The notes under the pieces: generated by a model | Database searches by the model: none | What the model saw: only the letters and a program-made list of their open reading frames with translations | What the model was told of the DNA's origin: nothing | Position numbers and translations under genes: made by a program | Origin: Cyclostephanos tholiformis | Lineage: Eukaryota > Bacillariophyta > Thalassiosirophyceae > Thalassiosirales > Thalassiosiraceae | NCBI GenBank assembly: GCA_036939975.1 | Contig: JALLPB010000404.1 | Coordinates: 1-16,275 of the forward strand | Length of the DNA stretch: 16,275 bases | Direction of reading: 5' to 3' | Part shown: positions 8,799-16,275 of the stretch, one piece after another | Layout: the number at the start of each line of letters is the position of its first letter | How positions within the stretch are numbered: the stretch's first letter is position 1

Positions 8799-9074
8799 AT
8801 GGTAAAGAAGAATGACGTGCATCAGAATCAGGTCAATGCTGCAGTTTGAATCCTCAACACCAATATTGGTGACAATGTTCCCCAGGCCATGATTCTCAAA
8901 ATTCTTTACTTTCTCGTGAGTTCATCTTGCCTTCATATTTTCTTGTTAATTAATCTCTCGTATCACACTTACTTTTATCTCTCATCAAAAAAATCACATC
9001 AAAAATTGTTTTATGTTCCAACATTGTTGTAGGCTTTATCTGAGGTATCCTGCTCTTACATTGCCTGTATCAGA
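8799..9074 (+). pseudogene. Possible decayed gene fragment with one intron
   Basis: An ATG at 8799 opens a frame reading MVKKNDVHQNQVNAAV, TGA (8847-8849), then ILNTNIGDNVPQAMILKILY and FL. A GTGAGT donor lies at 8916 and a TTGTTGTAG acceptor ends at 9032, giving a 117-nt intron of ordinary diatom length in phase 0; the next segment reads ALSEVSCSYIACIRL. Joined across the intron, the VPQAMILKIL to CIR stretch vaguely resembles an F-box (LP-x-ILxIL...V-x-R). A TATA-like CTATATA lies about 20 bp upstream of the ATG. The region is short, contains a stop and could be chance. No function is asserted. Confidence 0.2.
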
Positions 9075-10605
9075 CTTGTTGTCAATTCTAATCTCCTCTG
9101 TCACACTCTTTCATGTGTTTCTTCCTTTTTCAAATTTTGACAAATGGGACCAGCCTTTGTCATGCAGTGCATCACACATGTAAGTAGACTCAATGCACAG
9201 GAAGGAAGGTGTGACCACTGAGATAGACAAACAAACTCGGTGTGACCTCTGAAGATGTGACATGGTGGATTATTAATGGCATTTTTAGCATTAAGTAGTG
9301 TGACCATTGAAATAATAGAGGGAAAGGGGGGTGCACAAATCCTTTCTCGCACCTATTAATTTGGATTTTACACCTCTGGTGATGACTCCTGAGATTAGAC
9401 CAGAAAAATTTTGCCACACTGGATTGAAAGGGACGGATGCGTGTACGTTTTCCAGTTTTTTCTTCACTTGATTAAGAGGATTGGAAATTGGTTGGGACGG
9501 GCGGCGCACTTCCTTTGCCTGGGATTGAGATTTCTTGACCCATGGCGATATTTGCGCCTATCCGCATTACACTGTGATGCTGATCTGAAAACGTACTTCG
9601 TCTAGTAGGAAAACAGAAGATTAAGTATGGTATTCGCGTTAATTAATATTGAACATATAGTTTAAGAAAAAACAATATAGGCCGCCGATGCCTGTCGCAC
9701 GGCATGATGCGGGTACTCCGTTTGGGCCGAGACGTCTACCACGACGGCAAAAAGAGCGATGATCCCGTTCCTCAGACGAGCAACGTCATTACGCGCGATG
9801 ACGGCGGGCGGTGGGCCAGTCGATCGGACACATTTCTGACGACAAGGTCATGTGACGTATAGCTCATTCTCCCAAGTCTTACGCCAAACCTATCCGCAAC
9901 GGCGATGGATTCCGCGGGGGATGCCGTTATCGTCGCGGCGGCGACATATCGAATGCTATCGGATTCCGATCCGTCCTCTTTCGTCATTTCCGACGCCCTC
10001 GCGTCCGTCATCCCACGAAAGTCGCTCGCGATGACACCGACTGGGTGGCGCAATCGTAATCAGCGCAATCGTAATAGTCCTCGTTGTCGTCCTCGTCTCA
10101 CCGAGGTTGAGCCAGCATCAACGACGAGGGATGTAGAAGGCCGAGGGTGGGCGGCGGAGAGGCGTCGGCATCGAAGACTTAGCAACCGAACCGGCCGCGC
10201 CGAGGGGGAAATAACGAAATGCTGAAGCGGGCATGCGACCGCGATATGGCGAACCATCCGAGGGTAGAGAGAGAGAGAGAGAGAGAGAGTACAGGAGCAA
10301 ATCAAAGGCCGTCTTGGGCGTGGGACCCACCGTCGCGACCCCCCCCCCCCCACAAACACACACACGGTCACGTCGGGCGAGGCATGGCGTATCCAATGCA
10401 CGATGGGGGGGGGGGGATCCTTGAATCTCCGAGCATGGACGATTACGACCACACAAATCGCTCGGGGGGACGGGAGGGCCGACGGACCGAGGCCATCGGT
10501 TTTCATCCGAATGGGGGGGGGGGCGGCGCGGGGTATAGGTCCGACTACGTACTGCCCATAATCCCAGACTCCTCCATGATAGTCGTTTGTCGTCTTTTTG
10601 GTCGA

Positions 10606-10628
10606 GGGGGGGGGGGGGGGGGGGGGGG
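10606..10628 (+). repeat. G23 homopolymer
   Basis: This is an uninterrupted run of 23 G on the plus strand, about 490 bp upstream of the DusA start and preceded by G12 and G11 runs. It is able to form G-quadruplex structure and is prone to length error in assembly. Confidence 0.9.
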
Positions 10629-10728
10629 AGTACGATATCGAACAGTCCACGCTCGCAGCGGGCACCACGTCAATGACATCGACGGCTCCCTTTTCGCAAA
10701 TCGTAGGGCAAATCGTCTTCGTCATAGT

Positions 10729-10736
10729 TGACGTCA
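10729..10736. promoter_or_regulatory. Perfect CRE-like palindrome TGACGTCA
   Basis: TGACGTCA is the full cAMP-response-element consensus bound by CREB/ATF-type bZIP factors. TGACGT-core elements are known to mediate CO2/cAMP responses in diatom promoters. It lies about 380 bp upstream of the DusA ATG. A half site TGACGT is also present at 9853-9858. An 8-bp match can arise by chance in CpG-rich DNA, so function is unproven. Confidence 0.35.
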
Positions 10737-11113
10737 ATTTATATTGGCCATCCTTGACCTCCTCCCCACATCCTTTCCGCCAACGACGAACGACGAAATG
10801 ACCTCCCACCCCCCCCCTGCCGTCCGTCGTCACGGATACCCTTTCGCCGCCGCTATCGGAAAGCCACATTTGCCCATCGCCACCAATACTCATCGCCGCC
10901 ACTGCCCATTCCCGCCCCTCCAACGTTGTTGATGTGCGGCTGCACAAAAGATAAAGCAAAACGGTCGATGCGAACGCAGCAGCGGCCGCTACCTCTACGT
11001 TAAGTATTGTATGTTCTAGCTATCATCATTAGAAAATGATGGAGACGGACAGACCAAAGGGGTAAATTTTTGTTGCCTCTCTACATACTGTCACAAAAAA
11101 CGAGGTTTCTAAA

Positions 11114-13291
11114 ATGTCCCGACGCCGCCGCCACCGTCAGACGACGATGACGACGACGACTGCACCCTCCGGCGCAATGATAGCGGTGATGATGTCCGCC
11201 GCCCTCTCGTCCTCATCGACGTTGACGGGAGTAGGAGCCGCGCCTCGACATCATCGCGCCGCCGACTCCGCATTCGTCCTCGTCACGGCAGCCGCCGTGA
11301 CCAAGATGACGGCGGTGCATGTGCATCCATCATTCTCATTCGTACGCCGCCGCGTCTTCACACCGGCATCGTATTCGTCGTCGTATTCGTCATATCCTCC
11401 TTCGCTGTCGTTGCCGTTGATGTGGTCGCCGTCTTCATCACGACGCCGCGAGACGTGCTCGATTCCTTACCGCCGATACGCGAGGACTAGGACCTCGATG
11501 ACGACAATTGCGTCATCGCCCTCATCCTACTCCTCCTCCCGTGACGACGATGACGCCAATGATGCCGCCGCCACCAAAAATTTGAAAAGACGTCATGGAC
11601 CATCATCGTTATTCGAGGAACGCGAAATGACATTGAGACGTAATTCCAAATTATCCCTGGCGCCCATGATGGAGTATACCGATCGTCACTTTCGACATTT
11701 GGTCCGATTGGTATCCGATAGGACGTTGGTTTATACCGAGATGGTCGCGGCCAACGCCATCGTCGCGGGACAACGGCGTTGCCCGTCGTCGTCGTCGTCG
11801 TTGTCATCGTCGTCGTCGTCGTTATCGAATGATGATAATGATAATTTCATTCGGGGAGACGACGTCGATAACGAAAACGACAATGACAACGAAGACCGAA
11901 ACGACGAACGCCTCGGTCGTCTCCTCGGATGGGGACGTCATCACGAGGGTCCGTCGGTGCTACAGCTCGGGGGGTCGGATCCGAAACAAATGTTCGATGC
12001 GGCGAGGTCCGTGCATATTTTGAATCGGAAATCGGGACGTGGGGGGGGAGGGGGAGGGCGATGGAGAGGGATCGACATCGACGTCGACGACGTGGTAGGA
12101 GCAAGCGCGACGTCGTCGTCGCATTCGCGGATGGCGTGCTGCGACTACACCGCCATCAACCTCAACTGCGGCTGTCCGTCGCCGAGGGTCGCGGGGAGGG
12201 GATGCTTCGGGGCGGCATTGATGTCGGACCCGAATCTCGTAAGGCGCCTATCTACGTCGTTGCACGAGGGATGCGATGGCACTATGCCCATATCGGTCAA
12301 GTGCCGCATAGGTACCGACGCGAATTACGGCTTCACTCGAGAGGTATATGCCATGCGCGATCCGGAGGAGGAGTATCGAGAATTGCGGGAATTCGTCCTC
12401 AAGGTGGCGGATGGTGGGATCGTCACGGACTTTCAGGTCCACGCTCGCATAGCCGTGCTGTCGAGGGGTTACAGCCCCGCCGATAATCGGAAAGTGCCGC
12501 CGTTGCGATACGATCACGTGAGGAGGCTGGCGACGGAATTCCCGACGTTGAACGTGAGCCTGAATGGCGGCGTCGACACGCTATTCGGCGTGAGGAGGGA
12601 ATTGGAGACATGCGATAAGCTGGAGGGGATCATGGTAGGAAGGGGATACGTCGCCGATCCATGGTCCTTTGCCATGGCGGACGAATTGCTCTACCCTCTC
12701 CATGAATGCGACGACGATGCGCGAGTCGGGAGAGTAGCAGGACGAGTCGGCGAGGTCGCACGGCCAAGGAACAGAATGGAGGTCCTCGAGCGTTACGGCG
12801 TCCACGCCGACCACGAGGAACGAACGTGGGGATCGCGCAGGGTGCGTCGTCCGGTCCTGAGGGCGATAACGAATCTTTTCGCGGGCGAGCACAATTCGAG
12901 GAGGTACAGGATAGCGCTCGACGAGATCGCCGGGTCATTGCGAGGGATGAACGCGGGGGATGACGACGAAGACGTCGCGATGGGGGCGGTGGCGCCAGGT
13001 CCGCCGCTATCGGAATTGATCATGCGTGCAGCCGCACTCCACCTTAGCGAGGAGGTGCTGTACCGCAGTCCGGAGGAGAGCTACGAGAAGTCGGTCTACG
13101 ACGAGGAGCGGGCCGAAGAACGTGGGCGGAACGGGGCGACAAGTACGGTGATATTGGGGGGGGTTAGTGGCGCAGACAGCAACGATGATCGGCGGAGTTC
13201 AGTTTTGGAGTGGCAGGCCTCGAGGATGGAGGACGAACAGATCGATCTTGCGAGGAACTCAGACGAAAAAATCACACTTGGATCTGAGTGA
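11114..13291 (+). CDS. dusA: tRNA-dihydrouridine synthase, DusA type, with N-terminal extension
   Basis: This FMN enzyme of 725 residues reduces specific uridines in the tRNA D-loop to dihydrouridine using NADPH; DusA acts at U20/U20a. The core begins at residue 180 (LSLAPMMEYTDRHF, flavin-binding start), followed by VYTEMVAANAI, then VLQLGGSDP (about 281), NLNCGCPSP (349-357) with catalytic-type Cys354, VKCRIGT with Lys396, FQVHAR with His443, RKVPPLRYDHVRRL, NGGV (484-487) and VGRGYVADPW (508-517). NLFAGEHNSRRYR (about 587-599) starts the helical tRNA-binding C domain. ATG 11114 has an A at -3 and an in-frame TAA 48 bp upstream. Residues 1-179 are Arg/Ser/Thr-rich with a hydrophobic MIAVMMSAAL patch, compatible with organelle targeting, though no clear ASAFAP motif is seen. 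Low-complexity insertions occupy about 222-275 (Ser then Asp/Asn) and 308-342 (Gly then Asp/Ser). The bacterial GACLM motif reads GAALM here. No intron is evident. Confidence 0.93.
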   Translation: MSRRRRHRQTTMTTTTAPSGAMIAVMMSAALSSSSTLTGVGAAPRHHRAADSAFVLVTAAAVTKMTAVHVHPSFSFVRRRVFTPASYSSSYSSYPPSLSLPLMWSPSSSRRRETCSIPYRRYARTRTSMTTIASSPSSYSSSRDDDDANDAAATKNLKRRHGPSSLFEEREMTLRRNSKLSLAPMMEYTDRHFRHLVRLVSDRTLVYTEMVAANAIVAGQRRCPSSSSSLSSSSSSLSNDDNDNFIRGDDVDNENDNDNEDRNDERLGRLLGWGRHHEGPSVLQLGGSDPKQMFDAARSVHILNRKSGRGGGGGGRWRGIDIDVDDVVGASATSSSHSRMACCDYTAINLNCGCPSPRVAGRGCFGAALMSDPNLVRRLSTSLHEGCDGTMPISVKCRIGTDANYGFTREVYAMRDPEEEYRELREFVLKVADGGIVTDFQVHARIAVLSRGYSPADNRKVPPLRYDHVRRLATEFPTLNVSLNGGVDTLFGVRRELETCDKLEGIMVGRGYVADPWSFAMADELLYPLHECDDDARVGRVAGRVGEVARPRNRMEVLERYGVHADHEERTWGSRRVRRPVLRAITNLFAGEHNSRRYRIALDEIAGSLRGMNAGDDDEDVAMGAVAPGPPLSELIMRAAALHLSEEVLYRSPEESYEKSVYDEERAEERGRNGATSTVILGGVSGADSNDDRRSSVLEWQASRMEDEQIDLARNSDEKITLGSE

Positions 13292-13340
13292 TTTTCACAC
13301 AGATTTCATTCGCAATCCTCGCAAACTCTTTGATTTACCA

Positions 13341-13745
13341 TGGTTTATGGAGTGAATTGTTGCGATCAAACAAATAATGAGGTAATCGCGTTAGAAATTG
13401 AGATATGACTTCTCAATTTAGGTCATCGAGAACAAAAGATGATTCTTGTGCGTAAGGTAAAAGCGAAGAAAGCAGAAGGATAGCAGCCATATAATGTTTG
13501 CTTTGTTGGAGTTGAGGCGCACATGTTGAGGGTCGCTACTGCGCAGTAGCTGTTGGTTCATGGAATGAATTGTTGCGATCAAACAAATAATAGGGTATTC
13601 GCGTTAGAAATTGAGATATGATTCCTCAATTTAGGTCATCGAGAACAACAGATATTCGTGTGTCGAAGGCAAAAGCGAAGACAGCAGAAGGACAGCAGCC
13701 ATATAATGTTTGCGTTGTTGGAGTTGAAGCGCACGTAGCTGTGGA
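13341..13745. repeat. 213-bp tandem duplication between convergent genes
   Basis: A unit beginning TGGTTTATGGAGTGAATTGT at 13341 recurs at 13554 (TGGTTCATGGAATGAATTGT), an offset of 213 bp. The two copies agree at most positions, including the shared blocks GCGATCAAACAAATAAT, CGCGTTAGAAATTGAGATATGA and CAGCCATATAATGTTTGC. The second copy lacks about 24 bp corresponding to the end of the first, where the palindrome lies. The repeat sits just 3' of the DusA stop and could affect 3' end formation; it has no coding potential. Confidence 0.88.
13535..13550. repeat. 16-bp perfect palindrome
   Basis: GCTACTGCGCAGTAGC is a perfect inverted repeat without a loop, at the end of the first 213-bp unit. 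It is missing from the second unit and so marks the difference between copies. It could be a protein-binding site, a cruciform-prone site or an insertion scar. Confidence 0.75.
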
Positions 13746-13984
13746 TACACCGCCTCCTCGGAGGTAATTGATCACCTGGGCCTGCGTTTCCAGTGCTTCG
13801 TGTGCTTCGGATTAGATAAAATAATTGCACTTAGGATCGAGTTAGGACAGGTTGATTTGCTTTTTCTTAGTATAAAATACATATATATCAGTCTTATTAT
13901 GCAGTAGAAAATAATGTCCCCACCAACCGTAAGATGGCATTTTTCCACATGTGTATCAACATCAAGGAAGTAAATGAATCCCTT

Positions 13985-15397
13985 TCACCGTACGTCGAAT
14001 AACATCGCTCCAATCGTGACGCATCCCCTACCACCGCCGCTTGGGCTCACGTTCTCCTTGTTCTCGTTAGTCGCGAAGTCCCCATAGAGGTTCCTCCTCG
14101 TAGTCGTCGTCGTCATCGTAGTAGTCATCCTCGTCGTCATCTTCTTAGTCGTCTTTGTTTCCTCACTTGAACGACAAGGCGAGGGAGAGCCGCCACCACC
14201 TTTTCCTTGTCCCCCCCCTCCCCGACTCGTTGTGGACCACTGCGGCCTCCTCCTCCATGGAGAGATACGACGGGGGGAAGAAGTGCGGTCTAATAAAGAG
14301 CCATATCCTCGTAGAACGTCCCCCTTCGTAGCGAGGGGCCTCAACGGGGATGCAGTCGTCACAAAGTTAGTGCGGGCGTAATACGAAGTTTCCGATCGCA
14401 TCGTCGTCGTCGTCTGCGACGGCGATGTTCGACATCTCATCCCTCCCCTCTCTAAAGACCTCCCATCCCCGATCGGCACGAATCCAATGTTCTCCTCCGT
14501 CGATATTTTTCCCGACATGCCATCGCCAGGGAATGACGTTGGCACCGATCCTTTCCAGTCCTCCTCCTCCTCCTCCTCCTCGTTGTCCTCGTCGTCGTCG
14601 TCGTCGTCGTCGTCGAACGGGATGTTCCACCTGCCATCCGCGGGTCCGTCGTCGTAGTCGTTGTCGTCGCTCGTAGCATCCTCCCCATCCCACGACGATG
14701 ATGAGCGCGCGTTCGATATCCGACTGAGGCCGAGGAGGAGGCTCGACGTGGGGCTGCTATCGCAATCTTTCTCCTCCTCCTCCTCCTGTCTCTCCTCGTC
14801 GTCGTCCTCACCCGTACGATCGTTATCGACGACTGAAAATAACGCGGTCGTGTCGATCGTTGTCGTCATGGTCGAGGTCGTCGTCTCGCCGGAAACGTCA
14901 GATACGACCATGACGCCTTGATTCGTCGCCGGGGAGGATCGGGTCGACGAATGCGAGTCGCAATCGTCGTCCTCCTCCTCGTCCTCCTCCTCGTCGTCGT
15001 CGTCTCTGTAACGATGGCGAACGTCCCCCTTCCCCCTTGATGGCGTAGTCGTCGTAAAATCAGTCGTCGTCGTCGATCCCGTCCCGCCATCATCCTCCAC
15101 CTCGTCGCATCCTACATCGTGACCGACGTGACACGACGTAAACGAAGAAGACGAAGTCTCGGTCATCGTTCCCCCCCCCATCCCGTTGTAACCGGTCTCC
15201 TCGTCATTGTCGTCGTCGATGTCGTCGTCGATGTCGTCCGCCGATCGCCGTCCTACCGTCCTCCTCTCCCTCGCCGTCGAATGGTGGATCATCATCATCA
15301 TCATCATCATCATCTCGGCCTCCAATGATTCGATGCGCGTCGTCATGGATGCGAGTAATGCGTCCCTCGTCGCGATGTCCATCTCGAGCTGATGCAT
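13985..15397 (-). CDS. Acidic low-complexity protein with KEN box and CDK-type sites, unidentified
   Basis: The product is 470 residues and belongs to no family I recognise. The ATG at 15397-15395 follows GAAA and has an in-frame TAA 12 bp upstream (15410-15412), which supports the start. Residues 1-28 (LEMDIATRDALLASMTTRIE) suit a short coiled coil, followed by eight Met (29-36). The middle is Asp/Glu/Ser/Thr-rich, with D/E runs at 132-147, 198-210 and 262-280. The C-terminal third is basic, with RRISPWRRRPQW at 377-387, a Gly-rich stretch, a Thr/Met/Lys tract, and NENKENVSPS at 444-453. KENVSP matches the KENxxP form of the APC/C degron. S/T-P-x-R sites, the full CDK consensus, occur at 118, 350, 374, 379 and 406. 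A nuclear, cell-cycle-regulated protein is inferred. The gene converges on dusA. Trinucleotide repeats encode the acidic runs, so antisense open frames are shadows. Confidence 0.7.
   Translation of the reverse strand: MHQLEMDIATRDALLASMTTRIESLEAEMMMMMMMMIHHSTARERRTVGRRSADDIDDDIDDDNDEETGYNGMGGGTMTETSSSSFTSCHVGHDVGCDEVEDDGGTGSTTTTDFTTTTPSRGKGDVRHRYRDDDDEEEDEEEDDDCDSHSSTRSSPATNQGVMVVSDVSGETTTSTMTTTIDTTALFSVVDNDRTGEDDDEERQEEEEEKDCDSSPTSSLLLGLSRISNARSSSSWDGEDATSDDNDYDDGPADGRWNIPFDDDDDDDDEDNEEEEEEEDWKGSVPTSFPGDGMSGKISTEENIGFVPIGDGRSLERGGMRCRTSPSQTTTTMRSETSYYARTNFVTTASPLRPLATKGDVLRGYGSLLDRTSSPRRISPWRRRPQWSTTSRGGGGQGKGGGGSPSPCRSSEETKTTKKMTTRMTTTMTTTTTRRNLYGDFATNENKENVSPSGGGRGCVTIGAMLFDVR
14557..14614. 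repeat. (TCC)n and (GTC)n trinucleotide tract
   Basis: Consecutive TCC then GTC units on the plus strand encode Glu7 and Asp8 runs (residues 262-280) of the minus-strand protein. This is simple-sequence DNA inside coding sequence and a candidate for slippage. Confidence 0.8.
15288..15314. repeat. (ATC/GAT)n trinucleotide repeat within the KEN-box gene
   Basis: About nine ATC/CAT units on the plus strand encode the Met8 run (residues 29-36) and the following Ile on the minus strand. It is likely to vary in length between alleles. Confidence 0.8.
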
Positions 15398-16275
15398 TTT
15401 CGTTTTTTTTTAAACGCGAGTTCATCGTCGCCGTCGTCACGATGTCCGAAAATTTTGAGAAAGGGGGGAGATGGGTAGGGGGGGATATCGGGTGGGCGGT
15501 GAGACGAATGCTTCCGATGCATAATAATAATATAATTATATGGCAAAAAAACACAACAACAACAACGACGACTAACATTAGAACTCGAACTCACACGTCG
15601 GACGTGATCCGCCAATGCGCACGCGTCGTTCGGGTCGTATTCGCGGCACTCGTACCGCCCGACGGGAGGGGAAGTCATTCCCATCTTTTCCTTCTACCTC
15701 CTCTTCCTCCTATTCCGGTGTATCGTAGGCACTCCCTCGCGTTCAGTTCGTTCCTCCGTTCCGTGGGTCTATGGCAAGGTTTTCCTTTTTCGTAATATCC
15801 TCCTGCTTCTTCGTACTAATATATAAATCTCTCTTTACCGAGGAGCCCCCCCCCCTCCCACTTCCCGCCTCGCCACCCGCCCCGGCGGAGATCGTTCCCT
15901 CACTTCTCTTGGTGAGAGTTTAGATATGATATCAGCGTGCGGATACGATGAAGATATTATTATCTCTCGACAAGACGAAAAAGTAATGCAGTGTGTGGGA
16001 GATGGAGTCCATCTCGCGGAGAAAAAAAAATGATGATGAATAACTCGCGAGGGGGAAAAAAAAAAAAACGGTGAGGTTTTTTTCGTCGTTTTCATTTTCC
16101 CCGTGGTCTCGTCGACTCTCAAGCAATAAAACCCTCTAAAAATGTGACTGAAATGTTTTTGAACTACCTATATAGTAGGTAGGTAGGTGCCTATTTTTGG
16201 GTGGAGTTGAGGGAATAGCAAGAGAATGATGAGAAATGACCGTGTGCAAGAGAGTTCTCAAGATAGGTAGCTTTT
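15398..16275. other. Upstream region of the KEN-box gene, no gene seen
   Basis: Open stretches on both strands are low-complexity shadows. A TATA-like TATATA lies at about 15821-15827, some 425 bp upstream of the minus-strand ATG. Homopolymers include a C run near 15847-15857 and A runs near 16022-16030 and 16057-16068. At 16164-16182 CTACCTA pairs with TAGGTAG around TATAG and continues into a short GTAG tetranucleotide repeat. The last 130 bp are AT-richer and may begin another unit. Confidence 0.5.

Larger units (their letters stand above)
8083..9680. other. CpG-poor noncoding tract
   Basis: Apart from the inverted repeat and the doubtful coding fragment, I see no gene. Stops are frequent in all frames and CG dinucleotides are scarce. 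A short motif, GTGTGACC followed by two variable bases and TGA, occurs three times (9209-9221, 9240-9252, 9298-9310). The tract ends in a very AT-rich stretch (9605-9675), beyond which composition changes sharply. Confidence 0.6.
9681..11113. other. CpG-rich upstream region of the DusA gene with simple repeats
   Basis: Long open stretches exist on both strands here (for example minus 10060-10959, with no ATG at its start), but they are rich in Pro, Gly and Arg from homopolymers and overlap each other, so no gene is called. Simple sequence includes (AG)12 at 10266-10289, C13 at 10339-10351, a CA-rich tract to 10365, and G runs at 10405-10416, 10513-10523 and 10606-10628. Close to the gene, CATCATT (10... 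of the line starting 10981, positions 11024-11030) pairs with AATGATG (11035-11041) around AGAA, and an in-frame TAA at 11063-11065 precedes the DusA start. Confidence 0.6.

Noticed and set aside
9101..9509. Several overlapping minus-strand frames of 70-83 codons
   Set aside because: Three different frames overlap, with no motif or consistent composition. They look like chance open stretches.
9772..10225. Overlapping open frames on both strands (93 and 106 codons)
   Set aside because: They are antisense to each other, have no recognisable motif, and appear exactly where CpG content rises, which lengthens random frames.
10060..10959. 300-codon open stretch on the minus strand
   Set aside because: It has no ATG at its start, and its Pro, Gly and Ser-Leu runs come from homopolymer and AG repeats. 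Overlapping frames on the other strand are equally open, as is common in CpG-rich DNA with few TA dinucleotides, and no domain is recognisable.
12195..12225. Loss of the Cys in the GACLM motif of DusA as a sign of inactivity
   Set aside because: The catalytic cysteine in Dus enzymes is the one in the GCPS loop (Cys354 here), which is present. The GAC to GAA change is outside it.
11929..12486. 185-codon open frame in another phase inside dusA
   Set aside because: It overlaps the catalytic core of the DusA frame, which has clear conserved motifs.
15325..15795. 156-codon plus-strand open frame upstream of the KEN-box gene
   Set aside because: It starts inside the coiled-coil codons of the minus-strand gene and runs through simple sequence (Thr and Asn runs); no motif supports it.

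Overview
The window looks like eukaryotic nuclear DNA, most likely from a diatom (possibly a centric, Thalassiosirales-like one). The evidence is a reverse transcriptase/RNase H element of a kind I recall as abundant in diatom genomes, long intronless genes full of Ser, Asp/Glu and Gly runs, and a nucleus-encoded DusA-type enzyme with a possible organelle-targeting leader. There are no Shine-Dalgarno sites or operons. The species assignment is inference.

Layout. (1) 1 to about 6.1 kb, minus strand: a decayed retroelement that runs off the left edge. Reading right to left it has a basic, gag-like N-terminal region, a second conserved block, an acidic Ser/Asp/Glu linker, a truncated reverse transcriptase that keeps motif B and an FMDD motif C, a connection region, and an RNase H domain. 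The frame repeatedly resumes after single stop codons, mostly TGA. (2) About 6.1 to 9.68 kb: CpG-poor, AT-richer DNA without a confident gene. It holds diverged direct repeats, a fold-back (MITE-like) array at 7560-8082, further inverted repeats, and two weak candidates for decayed coding sequence. (3) About 9.68 to 11.1 kb: an abrupt change to CpG-rich DNA with microsatellites, four long G runs and a perfect TGACGTCA site, upstream of a gene. (4) 11114-13291, plus strand: an intact tRNA-dihydrouridine synthase of the DusA type. (5) 13292-13984: a convergent intergenic spacer with a 213-bp tandem duplication and a 16-bp perfect palindrome. (6) 13985-15397, minus strand: an acidic, low-complexity 470-aa protein with a KENxxP box and five S/T-P-x-R sites, suggesting cell-cycle control. 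(7) 15398-16275: its upstream region, with homopolymers and a small tetranucleotide repeat.

The two intact genes converge and show no obvious functional link. The left half is a transposon graveyard whose mutation pattern (C to T, loss of CpG) differs sharply from the gene-bearing right half. I see no defence system, CRISPR array, rRNA or tRNA. The most interesting items are the unrecognised KEN-box protein, the fold-back array, the transition-decayed unclassified retroelement, and the insertion-laden DusA enzyme.
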